From Bilabrum cf. latius (lineage: Eukaryota; Bigyra: Bicosoecida; Bigyra; Bicosoecida), in NCBI GenBank assembly GCA_965178125.1, contig OZ237749.1, positions 1,054,001 through 1,118,000 on the forward strand: a stretch of DNA of 64,000 nucleotides, given 5' to 3'. The notes beneath the pieces are model-generated. The model had not been told where the DNA came from. It worked only from the letters and a program-made list of their open reading frames with translations, and ran no database searches. Of the stretch, positions 12,996 to 25,900 are shown piece after piece. Numbering within the stretch: position 1 is the stretch's first letter; each line of letters opens with the position of its first letter. The position numbers and the translations under genes are program-made.

Positions 12996-15900
12996 ATCAC
13001 CCAGTCTCCGCCCCACTCTCGTTCACAGAGGAGGCATGGGCGTCATCGACAAGCAGTCCGTTGGCTCGATCGCACCGACCGGTGGAGAACACCGACTGAA
13101 CCAAGCAAGACATTCCAGCGCTCCCACAGCGACATCCACATGGACGCCCAGCTGGCGCTAGGATTCACAAGGCTCCTTGCGGCCGTCCATGCTGCGTCTC
13201 CTGCTGCGCCTCTCTCTGGTCACTCCCCGGCTCCTCAGAGGAGTCCTCCATGCCGCCCCACGAACTCAAATACGAACACCTGCCGACACAGACAGAGACG
13301 GTCGCTGAAATCAGCATCACGAACTCCATTTCCCGACATTTCCCCACACGTTGCTACCTATCAGTGCCACCATCGAGATATCTCGCTCCCACTGTCCTTG
13401 CCATCATATCCCATTAGCTTTGGCTCTCCGTCATGGATCTCCAGAGCCACCGCCCACACGTCGTCATGGTCCCACAACGACTCACCATGCTTGTCAACAA
13501 CGTGCAGCACCCCTCTCACGTCAAAGATCAGCGTATACGGCCCCTCTCCCTCCCCGTACGTCCCGGTGTGCCAAATAGACTTCCCGTGCTTGTACAGCAC
13601 CAGGTTGCCATCTCCCTACATCTCCAGCCGCACACCACCATCCACATGCGACCGAAGCGACTGGCCCTGGAGCAGCCGCTCACCGGGGAACATGGTTATG
13701 TGAACACCACCATGCTTCTTCGGCAGAACTTCTTCACAGGCCCAGTGGGCCTTCGGGTCGCACACCACGTCTCCTGGCTGGTAGTTGAGGCCGTCGAGGT
13801 CCGAGTTCCAGGTGCCGTAAAAATCCCAAGCTCCTACGCTGTCGAAGTTGTTCGTCCGGGTTGCCCAGATCCACTCCCCTGTGTGCCGGTACAGCACCAC
13901 ATTTCCATCAGACTACACATCAAGCCTATCAACAGGCCGCTTGGTGGAGCCCTCGATCCTCCACTTGACGTCCAGCTTGTTCTCGCCAAGGACCATGAGA
14001 TCACCGTCCCCATCAAGAAGCAACGTGTGCGGCTGGTTCACCCCGTTGACGTGGTACTTGTCGTTGTCGTCGCTGCTGTCCCACAACGCCACGGTCTTGC
14101 GGTCACTAAATCCCCACGGGTCGTAAGTCTCGTACAGAACGAGGTTGCCGTCGCTCTACATGCGCAGGTCCATGTCGTGCCAGTCACCGTCGTCGTCCGT
14201 GATGCCGTGCCTCCTGAGCGCGAACGGTGAGGCGATGCCCTGCCCCCTGCGTAGGTTGTCGTTCACGTCCTGCGATCGTATATCGCACTGCTCCATGTTG
14301 GTATTACTGCAGTCGTCACTAGAGCGTGTACTGCTGGCACCGACACCAACCTGCAGCAGCGCGTCTGCCTCCTTGTCCTACTTAATTTTTTGCCTGACGA
14401 ATTCGCGCTCTGCCCGAGCACCCCCGCTTGCCAAAATTTTCAGGGTCAGCTTCTTGGTGATCGTGTTCCTAGACTTGCGCAGCAACTTCATGCCCAGCTT
14501 TGACGCAAGGGTCTTGACCACGTCAATACCAGCCACGTACTGCTGCTCAGCATGCTTGATGATTGACTTGAGAACATCTTCCTAGACACCTCCAGCGTTT
14601 TTGAGCTAAGACACCAACTCGTGCTGCTGCTACTCCCCAAGACCCTCCCAGAGACCCACAAAATCCTAATACTTCGTAGCAGACTCCATGGCCAGCCTGT
14701 CCGACTCCTCCAAAACCTGCCCCCTCGACGCGCCACCAAACACAGCAACATCCAGCAGCAGGTCTGGGTCTGCTTTGGCCTCGTCGGCAACATCGATCAC
14801 AGCGTCGACATAATCGACATCCACCATACGCCTATCGATGTCTACGATTTCCAGTGCTTTTGCCCAAGCCAGGCTGTCCGCCGCGTCGTCAACGCTGCAC
14901 CCCTTGCTCGCAGTGGCCATGAGGCTGCGGTGCGTGCCAACGTCCTGCAGAGCAACGAGCTTCGTGTAAGCTGCAAGATCGTCTGCAGCATCCATGGCCA
15001 GCAAACGCATTGGCTACAGCTCCTTGCTAGTCGCTACAACGGCCAGCACATTCCCCTGAGGCGCGGCGAAGCCGCACGCTGCTGCCAACTTGTACTGCCG
15101 GACGGCTTCCCGGGACTCTTGCATGGTCGCGCCAAAGTTCTTCAGCATGATGTCGTCCACCACTGCAGCATCCAGACCCTGGTCCACAAGCTCCTGTCCG
15201 TACTTGAGCAGTGCATCCTGCTACCGGAACACAGCACCTACCTGCGTGAGGTCAAGGGCCGCTTGTCTGACGCGGTCTTCGCTGACAGCGAGCGCCTCTG
15301 CAGCGCCCTTCCACTCCTTCGATGCCTCAAGGTGCTAGAATGCACTCTTGTCCGCCTGAAGCACCTTGTCGTACTCTTCAGCCAAGTGACTCATATCAAT
15401 GGCAGCACCGTCGGGACCAGTGATCGAGCTAGGCAGTGGCTGCATTTGCATCACGCCACCTTCCATGCTCTCCTTGAGCCAGGCTTCCCCTTGCAGTGGC
15501 GGTGCATGCTTCGGAGGCTTCAGAGCGTGAGGTGCATTCACGATGCTATCTGCATCAGGGGCCTTGCCATCCTCCAGGTAGAGCTTGCCGTCTTGGCCGA
15601 GCACGTCGGTATTCTCGCCGTTTTCGACGAAGGTGTGCCTGTCTTCCATGTCAAGATCCAAGGCGTCATCCACCTTACTATTCGAGTCATCCAGCACCAG
15701 CTTTGCAGTGCCGTCCTCGCCGATCTGCTTCTCAATTACGATGACATCATCACCGTCTCGCTAGGAGAGCCGCTTCTGAAGGTCCTCTACATGCCGGTCT
15801 GACAGCCCTCCCACGCTGCCCTTGGCGTTGGGATCCGTAGGTCCTGTTTCCATCAGCTCCTTGACACTGCTCTCGTCTAGCTGGAACTCCGGTGCTGGCA

Positions 15901-18900
15901 CGGCGTCTTCAGCATCCACGCCAGGCTTCCTCCTGAGAGTTGCAGGGTCAGGCAGGGCGCTCAACTCCTCGAGGTTGTCATACAGCTCTTCAATGTAGTC
16001 GATAGTACTATCGCCAGGCTCCAGGCCCATACGCTTGTACTCTCTCGCGAGATCTTCCGGTGATGCTTCGTCGTACAGCATCTGCCACTCCCTGCGCGCC
16101 TGTGGGATTGCGGCGTCCGCGGCATCTCTCGCCTAGCGAATCTGTGCCGGTGACGCATCTGTGAGAAGCACATGCTTGCTGATGTACTCCAAGTCTGCGC
16201 CCATGGCATCTGCGGAATCCAGCAGCTCCACGGCGTGATTGAGACGGAAGGCTTCAGCCTCTTGCAAAGCCAGCCGCTTTCCCGTCTCGAAGACGGCGTC
16301 AGACTGGGTATCGACAACCTGGCGAAGACAGGCGGAATTCGCGAAGGGAAGGTACGTGGGATCAAGTACAAGTCGGGCATCTTGCAAACGCTCGGCCACG
16401 GCCGTCAACTCCCCAGTGTTGAACCGGTGCTTCAGGGATCCCACGACATCCTGCACGTCCCAGCACGCGACGGTCCATGGCATTTCCATCGCATTGAAAT
16501 ACACACCTAGCTGAGCCGCTGTGAACGTGTCGAGCTCCTTCTGCAGTTGTGCTGTAGACGTGCCGAACTGGACCTTGAGGAATGTGTCCTTGTCAATGCC
16601 TTTCGAGGCCGCCTCATCCGCGTACTTGGACATGTACACATACCTGTCACCCGTGGCCATGATGCGGTTCATGGAGGAAGCGAACGAGTGGGTGATTTCG
16701 GGATCCATCCCTTCCTAAAAAGAGCGACTGTCGATCTTGGCCTACAACTTGCGGTTGGCCTTCAACATCTCGTCGTATTCGTCAGCCAGGTGGCTCAAGT
16801 CCAGCACAATCTCCTCCCCGGCGTCATTCACGACCTGGTATTCCCTCGGCAGCGACTGCAGGTCTGCGATCTGGAAAGATCTCTGGTCGACGGGCGCCCT
16901 TTGCATCTTGACCTTTTGGGAGTTCACCGAGCGCATGGCACCCCTTCGCTTAGGCCCCGTGGTTGCAAGGCCATCCGAGCCTGCGTAACCCTCCACAATG
17001 GTGGGCTCCCCGTGCTTGATCGTGGAAGTGCCCTCGGCTAGCATTTCGTCATTTAGCCGCCCCGAGGCCATCTCATCAGCAACTTTGCTCCTGAAGGCCA
17101 TCTCGCTCAAGAACTCACCATCCTCTACAGAGCCACCCATGTCCTTCCGCACCCTGTCCATGAGCACCTCCTGCATTTCATCCCACTCACCCACGTCGAA
17201 TTGCACTGACTGCAGGAGTTCTTTGCGCTTTTGGGCTACCTTCGCCTCTACTTTCTTGAGCCGCTTGGCCACCGCAGCAGGGTCTGCCTCAACTCCAATG
17301 TACTTCAGCGCGATGGAGGGGTCTGCTCCCATGTCAGTGGCGCCGTCAACAAACACGCTCGCGGCGCTTAGCATGGTTGCTTCGTACTCCAGATCGGCGA
17401 GCTCAGAGGCGTGCTTGAAGGCAAGGTTATCAGCGGGCGGGTTGGATGCTAGCGGGCTCTTGACCTACATGTACTTGAGGGTCATAGAGTGCGATACATC
17501 CACATCAATCCCAAGCGGGTTGATTGGCATGAAGAGGTCATCCAACCCCTCCCGGAAGGAATCGAATTTACCATTGGCATCAAGCTCCAGGCCTGCACTC
17601 CACTCGAATGGCTGGCCAGGCTTCCTCGGACTGCTACGCGTGTAGGTGCCGGGGCGCACAAAGATACTATCAACGTCCTTCTTGGGCACTCCCTGGATGG
17701 GTGATACCTACCACAGCATGGCCATTGCGTAGGCATCGTCCGCTTGCCGCGCCTGAGACAGAGTCATGCCCACGTGCTGCTTCAGAACTGCGTCCGCGTC
17801 TAGCCCTTGCGCCGCCAGAGCATCACCGTACTCGACAATGGCGTGCTGCCTCGCAAAGTTCGCATTCAGCTCAATGCTCTGTTTAGCCAGGTGCCGCTGC
17901 TCCTCAAGGGGCTAGGCACCGATCTTGCCGGTGGAGGGGAAGGTGGCCCCATCCATGGCCTCATAGTACTTCTTGTTCATGGCAAGATCGCCATCCAGGT
18001 TATCTAGCAGCCTGCCGAGGTCGAGCTGTACCCCGTCAGGCGTCTTGACCTTGCGGGGCAGAGAAGGCACCTAGAGATCTGTGATGGATGTCGTGGGAGG
18101 GGCAGATCCCACTTTGGCCTTGGGCACCGGCTTGGACTTGGCACCGAGCGGCCGCTACGGTACCCCTACCGCGTCAGGATCGGGCTTGCTCTTGTACCCG
18201 GGCACGATTGCGTCATCAGCCGGGCGAGAGCTTCCACTACCGATGGTTTTGCTCTTCTTGTACGGCGCTACTCCGTCTACGACGTCATCAAGTCCCTTCT
18301 GAAACAAATCGTCGATCTATTTGCTGGCGGCTGACTGACCAGGCGCCTTGAGCGGGGCATCAAGAGATCGAATCAGATGTGTTTTTATGGCCTGCTCCCC
18401 TGCTTGTTGCACCACATCCTTGATCACCCCCGTGCCGGCCTTCTAGGTGGTCTTCCGCAGCACCTTGGAAACTGCCTGCTTGCCGCCATAATGGGCGAGG
18501 ATGCCTAAAGACTTTCCAAAGTTGGCCAGCTCCATCGGGGTTGCCGCGGCGTTCTTGAACACCACCCACGGGGCCTTCACCACAAACTTGCCCACTTTCA
18601 TGCCCCCCTTGACGGCCCCAATCACGGCAGTCTTGCAGACTCCCAGAACTCCGAGCTATTTCGCCCGCGCAGGAGACTTCGCGAACACCTTGGCCAACTT
18701 GTTAGCCCCTACCTTGATGCCTACGGCCCCGTGCTTGAGACCTCTAGCCACCTTGATAGCCGCCGACTTCACACTCTTTGCCACGATCTTGATCATGGAA
18801 CCGATGTCCTTGGCAACACCTTTTGCCCCAGCACGCGCAACATACCTAGCCAGCTGCACCGGAGACATGACGACTTTCGATGCCGTCTTGAGCGCGCTCT

Positions 18901-21645
18901 TCGCACCAGCCAACAAGGTGGCTTTTGCCATCTTTATGGCCGCCTTGGCCCCAAACTTGACCGTGAACTTTGCCACCGCGTACGACCCGCCCGTCAGTAG
19001 AGACAGGGCAACGTCGCCCACTAGCTCAGAGACAAACTGACTCAGGAACTTGGACCACTGAAAGAAACTGTCCCCACTCGCAGGGTTGAAGCGAGTCCAG
19101 GCCGAACCGTACAGCGAGTAGTCGGAGAGCACGGCCTGCGGCCACTTGTCGTCCTCTTCGTGCCACTCCGCCGTGTTGGTCCGAAACACGGGCTCCTGCC
19201 CTGCAGCGAAGAGCACTGCATTACCGTCCCACTGCAGGTGGAATCTCCAGCGAGGGAAGCTGTGCGCAGGGGATGTCACAAGGAACACCTCCGCAGGGGA
19301 AGAAAATGCAGCCGTGATACCCCTGTCAAACACATCTGCAATCAGGGTTGTGGGCGACATGACCTTGTCCAGAGCCCCCAGCTTGTCGGGAGTCACGAGA
19401 GTGTTGTAGAGCTTGAGGCTATCCACAAACCACAGGATCTGTCCGCCCCCATCCACGATTGCCATCTCGGCCATAGATGTCATCACAAGGGCGTATGGGC
19501 CCTTCTGCTTGGCCTTGCGCTCCTTTATTTCATCTGTGTCCTCATGAAAAGACCCTGCGTGCGTAAAGCTACTCCACACGGCCTTATTCCTACCAAGGTA
19601 AAGGACCAGATTGCCGTCGGTCTACATGGTAAGCCGACCCAGCGGCACCTCCAGCGACTTGCCCTCCCTCAGGATCTAGCCCGAATGCATCGATTCAGAG
19701 CCCTCGGGCACATCCTCGCACTGGTCAAGCTGCTGCACGGTGCACGTGGGGCTGAACGGATTGTCTGTACGCGCCCTGAACCTGATGAGCCTCTGCCCAT
19801 GCTTGCCCAGTGGATTCGTAACAGAATCACCGGGGACTGTCACCGTGCTCCAAACCATGTGCGGATCTGCCATGGTGGCCTGCACGGCAGCTGCTTCAGT
19901 GCATGGGTCCCTCGGGTGCCTCGTGTCTGCGCGGTACACGTTGAAGTTCACCTGGGAGTCCTCCCAGTCGCCGTCGTTCGGCCTCCGCTTGACTCCCACA
20001 ACGGTAGCGCATGTGATAGGTCCCGCGTCTCCCGTATCCTCACGCCAAGTTACAGCTCCATCCCCATCGATGAGGGTCAGATCGCCCGCAGACGTCAAGA
20101 CAAGGGCGTAAGGGCCGTTCCTGTCGCTCTCGTCTGTCACTGACGTTTCGGTGGACCAAAGGGGGCGATATGGATGCTACTCCAGCTCCTTGGCAAGGTC
20201 TCGGTCCTGGTTGTCCCTGCATTTGCATACGACCCCGGGGGTGGCGCAGTTGTAGGCGCCTCCTTTGATCTCCATCTTGCTAGAGTAAAACTTGTCCTCG
20301 TCCTCGTCATACCACGCCGAGCAAGAAGTCTCCCGCATATAGAGCACCAGGTTGCCATCCGACTGCACCGTAAGCTTCGTGTCAACGACGTTGAGGTACG
20401 GTACCCCGCTGCGGGTGGGTATCTCAAAATCGGCTGCAAAGTCAAGTACCACGTTGAGGCCTTTGCGGAGGCCCTGCAGGAAATTCCCATCCACCGTCAT
20501 GGTGGTGATGACCCTCCGCAAGGAGTGGCCCTGCGTAATCAGCTGCCCGGGACGGAGGGATGATGCAGAATCCCCCACGTCTTCGCACACCGTGACATCC
20601 CCCTCCCCGCAGAAGCCCATGCCGTCTTGGCGCATCAGGTCCACCATCCAGTGCGTGCTCCAAAAATCCTGACTGTAGCCGCGGCGCAGCTTGGTGTAGC
20701 GCTCCCACCCGTTCATATCTTCGAGGCTCTACCAGCCAAAGTCCATGAGCAGATCTGCCCACTCGGACTTGATCTCAGTGCGCGTTTCCCAGATGACGCG
20801 GTGCTGCTAGTCCTGGATCTCGACGTTGCCCCGCTTTGTGATGTGAAGCCTCTTGATACGGCCCGCCGCAGAGGCGGAGCGAGACCATATCTCCTGCAAC
20901 TGACCGGCTTCTTTTGCGGCAGCGAGTGCCTGAAGGACGTTGTCGTCGTCATGGCCGTGCACCGCTGCCCGAAGAATCACGAGGTCCCCCTCTGACGTCA
21001 ACATCAGCGCAAACTGGCCATGCCCCCCGTCCTGATTGGAGTTTGACCTCCATATTGGACTGTTCATCCCGCCGAAATGCTCGAAAAGCTCCAGGTTGCC
21101 GTTCCCTTGAACGCACAGTTTGGCAAAGACTCCGTGAGCATCCCGAATGTGGGATTGCAAACAGCCAGACTGTTTGAGCACCTCACCAGGCAAAAGATCG
21201 CTGCTTTCGCCATTACCCTTCGCCTCCTTGCACCCAGATAGATCCTCCGAGTCGCAATGCGAAGCCGAGGCGCTGTGCCGATTCCGCCTGGCTCTTTGCC
21301 CAAAACTTCCACTTCTGGCATCCAGCGAGAGAAACTCCTTCAGATTCGCCGCATCCACCATGTAGAACAGCATTATTGAAATTGCAAGGTAGCTCGAAAC
21401 CTGTCCTAGGCGGCCTGACATCCTTCGCAACCGAAATCTGCAGATCGAATGGCTCGGTTGTCCGATAGAAAGACTTTTTGGGGATGCGTTGAAAACCGTG
21501 ATAAACGTGAACTTGTTTGGATATTATAGGCTATGCCTTTTGAGCTCTGTTTCGGTTGAGGCCAGGGTGTACTACTTTTCACAAGAAGAGCTTGGTATGG
21601 CCGCGGCGCCGGCGGCGGCCTGATTTCTTTACAAAATTAAACTAA
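12917..21645 (-). repeat. Tandem segmental duplication, copy 2
   Basis: Second copy of the unit at 300-8995. Its left boundary falls inside the HECT-pseudogene sequence, which continues leftward here but not in copy 1. The duplication therefore arose after the HECT fragment had already been placed next to a lectin gene, or the two events were coupled. Confidence 0.93.
13361..21421 (-). CDS. Giant secreted bulb-lectin repeat protein, copy 2
   Basis: Paralogue of the gene at 744-8777. ATG is at 21421 and TGA at 13361-13363; about 2,686 aa with TAG as Gln. The architecture is the same: signal-like N-terminus, bulb-lectin motifs at both ends, helical Ala/Lys-rich centre. It differs by a replaced and longer segment near 14,370-14,430 (this copy reads ASGGARAEREFVRQKIK, then TAG; copy 1 has a shorter unrelated stretch), by scattered substitutions and by a different acidic stretch near 19,540. 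Both copies remain open over the whole length, so both are probably functional and under selection or homogenised by conversion. At three codons one copy has CAG and the other TAG, and at one codon copy 1 has TAG where this copy has TGG. Confidence 0.85.
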
Positions 21646-21975
21646 ATTAATCTGGTATTCTCTGGTGCAGCTACACATTGGCCATTTACGGCGACTAATG
21701 AAGAGAGGAAAGTCACATCGTCATTTTTAATCATCAACATCACCCTCGAGATCCCGCACAGGACCCTCGTCCAACAAAAGCATGAAGATGTGGATGAGGG
21801 AATTCGGTGTCACCGTGACTACCTTTTCTTTGATGCACATCGGCTTTTGAGAGCACTCTTTCGCCCCGCCCACCTCATACAGTATTTCTATCTCTATTAA
21901 ATAAGTGGCGATTACGTTAGTTGCTAACTGAAACATAATGTTCCGAGTCATTGGTAGCAGAGTCATCACGCTGCA

Positions 21976-22085
21976 TTGTTGGTGAGGCCAGCAAGGTCTC
22001 TGAGATTGAGGTCGCTCGGTGGGCGCAGGACCCGCTCGAGGTGCAGGATCAGATGCGACGTAGCGGTGCGGAGGAGAGGGAGAGA
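21976..22085 (-). repeat. Inverted, diverged copy of the HECT 3'-flank element
   Basis: The plus strand here resembles the reverse complement of about 22,770-22,880 (shared blocks include GAGATTGAGGTC and CCCGCTCGAGGTGCAGGA). It forms an imperfect inverted repeat with a spacer of about 700 bp that contains the G-tract region. Confidence 0.7.
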
Positions 22086-22189
22086 GAGATCGGCTAGTGA
22101 TGAAGAGCAGGAACGGCGGCGACTCGGGGTGGGCGAGGGATGGAAGGGGGCGAAGGGGGTGAGGGTGGAGCAGAGAGAGAGAGGGCGAG

Positions 22190-22255
22190 GGATTTGGGGG
22201 GGGGGGGCGGAGGTAGATAGGGCGAGGGATTAGGGGGGGGGGGGGGGGGCGAAGC
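22190..22255 (+). repeat. Poly-G tracts (potential G-quadruplex)
   Basis: Two long G homopolymers (12 and 17 bases) lie within a G/A-rich strand, with a repeated GGCGAGGGATT motif before each run. This could form a quadruplex and is also a likely assembly or polymerase trouble spot. Confidence 0.8.
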
Positions 22256-22649
22256 GGAGTGAAGGGGGCGGCGGTTCACCAAGTGGGGGGGAAGTAGTGG
22301 AGGAGAAGATGATTGGTGGGGGTATCCGGATCGGGTTGTTACGGCGGATTGGAAGGGGGAGGCACAGGTCGGGCAGGCGGAGGTATGGGCAGGTGTAGTA
22401 CCTTACGAGTGGCTCGTATCAGGGGGGGATCGGATCACCCGACCACATGCGGATGAGGAAGTTGGGAGGTCACAACTAGACTTGAGCGGCAATGAAGCGC
22501 GTGCTATAGCCTATTCGGGCGCTGAGGGGCAGCGCTCGCCAGTATTTGCTTTATTGATCTCTTGCACTACTATGGATTCATGTAACGCACAGAGCGCGCT
22601 GAGCGTAGGGCGGCATCAAAGAACAGTAAACTCCACCAATCATGTCCTG

Positions 22650-22920
22650 CACTAGGCTAATCCTCCACCCACCCTGTGAACCATCACCCCTCCCTCCGCC
22701 CTCATCTTTCCCACCCATCGTAACTGCCGCTCCTGCACGTGCCTCGCTGGACTTGCTCCACGACCGCTCAGTACCCCCCTTCGCTGCGTCGCACCTACTC
22801 CTCTGCACCTCGAGCGGGTACTGCGCCCAACGCAAGACCTCAATCTCAAAGACCTCGATGGCCTCACCAGCAAAAAAGAGAGAGCTTGCAAGAGCACTTC
22901 ACCCCATCCCATCCAGATGA
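22650..22920. repeat. Dispersed repeat: HECT 3'-flank element, intact-gene copy
   Basis: 3' flank of the intact HECT gene, matching 11515-11760. Its left part (about 22,628-22,690) also matches 9283-9345. It is probably 3' UTR or terminator sequence carried along with HECT gene duplications. Confidence 0.75.
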
Positions 22921-22924
22921 TCGA

Positions 22925-25900
22925 TCACGCCATTGCGATCACACCGTTGGCGCCGTGCATGGCCGCCAGCAGCTTCTCCCGCATGATCTTCTCCGTAGAG
23001 TACTCAGGCAGCTCGATCTAGAAGAAGCACGTGTGCGCGATGGGCAGCGCTCTGTCGCCCAGGTTGCGCAGCCTCGTGTTGGCCATCTTGCCCACCTTGA
23101 AGTTCCTCTCCCACTGGGCACCCTAGGGGGGCAGCTGCGATCGGCCCCACGAGAACTGGATGAAGAGAGACCTCTCCTTGGGAGAAAAGCTCTCCAGCAC
23201 ATTCTTAAGACGCCGGATGACCGGGTGGGTCTTGCTCAAGCCATTGATGAAGGTGATGTGGTCCCACATGCGGTCCACGTTGATGTCCTTCTCTCCGCAC
23301 GCGGCCGTCTCCAGCTCCTCCGCGGTCAGGAGCCGCAGCGCGTTCATGGGGACCACCCGCCCGAGCCCCTTGCGCATGGCCTCGTACGCAGGCTCGTTCT
23401 CAGTGCCCCGCAGCGCCCTCAGGGCTCGGCAGTATGCCAGCACCTCGCCCTTGGTCGGAGCCGACGGACCCCCCGCACCGCTGGCCGCCCCTGCTGCATG
23501 CGCGGTAGGCAGGCCTGGCGGTCTCGCGAGCTAGACGAGAGTCCCGTCCGACCTGCGAGCCTCCCACACGAGCGTAGCTGTGGACAAGTGCCGCAGCACC
23601 CCCGGCACTGGCGTCCCCGGCCCGCCGTCCACATCCTAGGCCTCCTTGCGCAGCTGGTGCTCCATCTGCGCATAGTCCTCGTCCACCTACTCGATCATCC
23701 AGTCAGCGGGTTGCCGCTGCAGCAGCCTGCTCCAGACCATGGCCGCAAACTGGAAGGCTTGCGAGCGCTTGTTACGGATGGCCACTCCAATCAAAATGCC
23801 AGCGGCCTCGAAGGCGCGCATGGCCGCGGGATGCGTGGCGGCTGGGTTGACGATGAACGTCGATCCTCCCGCGAGCGAGTCGGACGGCTTGGGCGATGGC
23901 ATGAACACGTTGAGCATGGACGGGTCGAACATGTTCATCACGCTCTGGGACATTGCCTCGCGGTACAGCCCGCCTGCGTCGATGCCGTCCTCGTCCACCG
24001 TGTCGCCCCGGGTGTTGAAGGTCTGGAACACCACCGTGAACAGCTTCTGGTTGCCGTCCAGAGGGGCCCGCAGGTGCTTGTCGGGCCAGCCCCTCATCTA
24101 GTTGCCCAGCTGCATGAACAGGCACTGGCTCTGAGACGCAGACACGTGGCCCCGGTCCCTCGTCTGCAGTGCCTTCCCGTTGTGCAGCTTCACCTTGCCC
24201 GGCTTGCGGTCCCCAGCCTTGCTCTCGGTGGCCTTCAGGGCCTCGTCCAGGTAGGGCATCTTGCAGTCGGGTAGGATGAAGTGCCGCAGGGCGCCCAGGT
24301 GCGCCGCCAGCGTCCAGCCCCTCTGCCCCGCGCTACTGAGCACGCGATGCGCCACCGCGGACGGCTCAAAGGCAGACACCGGCGTAGCCTCTTGGGACTC
24401 GCCACCGGCCCCCAGCGCGCCAGAGGAGCCGCCCGCCTGCTGCGAGTCGTCCTGCGCGGCCTCTGCAAGCGCGTCCACGTCCACGTAGGGCAGCACCTTG
24501 GCCAGCAGCTGGTTCAGCAGCATTACCACAGACACGCGCAGTCGCAAGCTCTTGAAGTTCGATGGCTCGCAGTGCCGGTGCAGCAGCGGATAGGCCGTGC
24601 GGTGCGCCGCCGTGGGTCGCGCCCACCGATTGTACTGCAGCTGCGACTCCCTGCAGTCCCACTTCTTGGCCAGGTCCCGCAGCCAGCCCACCAGCTGTGC
24701 GTCGTCGGATACCGTCCAGGTGGTCATGAGCCTCTGGGCATCAATCAGGTCGCGGGGACTGCCGGCAGACCCGGCGCTGGTGGCCCTCTTGTTGTGTGCC
24801 ATCTTGTAGCACGAAGCCAAGAATCGCTCAGGTAGCGGCCATCTGTACCGTAATGCAGTGCAGATGCCGATCAGCCACTGGAGCTGGTCGAACGGGTGGG
24901 AAGGTGGCCACGCGGTGAGGCCCGCGACCACGTGCTTGCCGGCCTTGTATCTGTCCGCCTGCATGCTCACGCTCTGGGTCTCGTCAGAGGCGCCGAGCGG
25001 CTCCCCTCGCATGCTGCCGCGGGCCACAGTGGCCGCGCGGCGGGCCATGACTGCCAGCTGCAGCAGCTGCAGCTGCGGGCCCGGGACGCCCACCCCGCTG
25101 GTATCCTTCCTAGCAGCATCGATCTTGGACTTGAGCTTGTCGTAGAGCCCCTGCCCCAGCCGATCCAGCCCCGCGATGGTGGTCGGGTCTGCGCCGGGCC
25201 CTTCGGTGGGCAGCAGCTGCGGAGTGGCCAGCAGCTGGGCCAGCAGGTCCTGCACTTGGGCCTTGTAGGGACGCTTGGGCTCCAGCAGGTGCTTGGTCAG
25301 CGTGTCGATGACTACGGGGCTGTGCAGCGCACCGGTGGCCACCAGCCCGGGGGCATGCGTGCACAGGAACCGCAGCAGGAAAGTCCCGAACTCAAGGGAG
25401 CGGCCCTTGACCACCTGAGACTCCTGGTTCCAACTCAGGTTGCGGAGCGGCATCACGCGCACCCTCCACCCCCACAGGTCTGGCTTGACCTCCCCAAAGT
25501 AGATGCCCTGCGTCACGCGCACGCTGTCTCCGTCAATGAGGGCAGGCATGATTTCAGCGTGTCGGCTGCGACCACGGAGCACCCGAACCGTGTGCTCGGA
25601 AGCGCCGGCCTTCTTGGCCACAGTGACGACCCCCCCCTGCTGCATGGTCACTGCGGGAGTCTTGGTCCTCGAGTCAAACTCCAGCTGCAGCTGCGAGGCG
25701 CCGGGAAACCGGGCCTCCACCCAGTACGGCACTCCGGGTGGCAGTGGGTGCAGCGAGTGCAGGACCAGCGCCTCGCTCTCCACTGCCTTGGACCCACCCG
25801 CTCCTGTCTGCACGCCCGTGATGTTACGGACCACTTCACTGATGAACCCGGCCGCAACGGGATACCGAGCCATGGCATCCCCTGCCGCATCGCTCCCCGC

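Larger units (their letters stand above)
21646..22640. other. Spacer with G-tracts and inverted repeat debris
   Basis: No supported gene. Contents: a patch homologous to 9061-9110, an inverted diverged copy of the HECT 3'-flank element (about 21,976-22,085) and an extremely purine-rich stretch (about 22,060-22,320) with G runs of 12 (22196-22207) and 17 (22233-22249). The short ORFs here follow the repeat and the G-rich composition. Confidence 0.6.
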
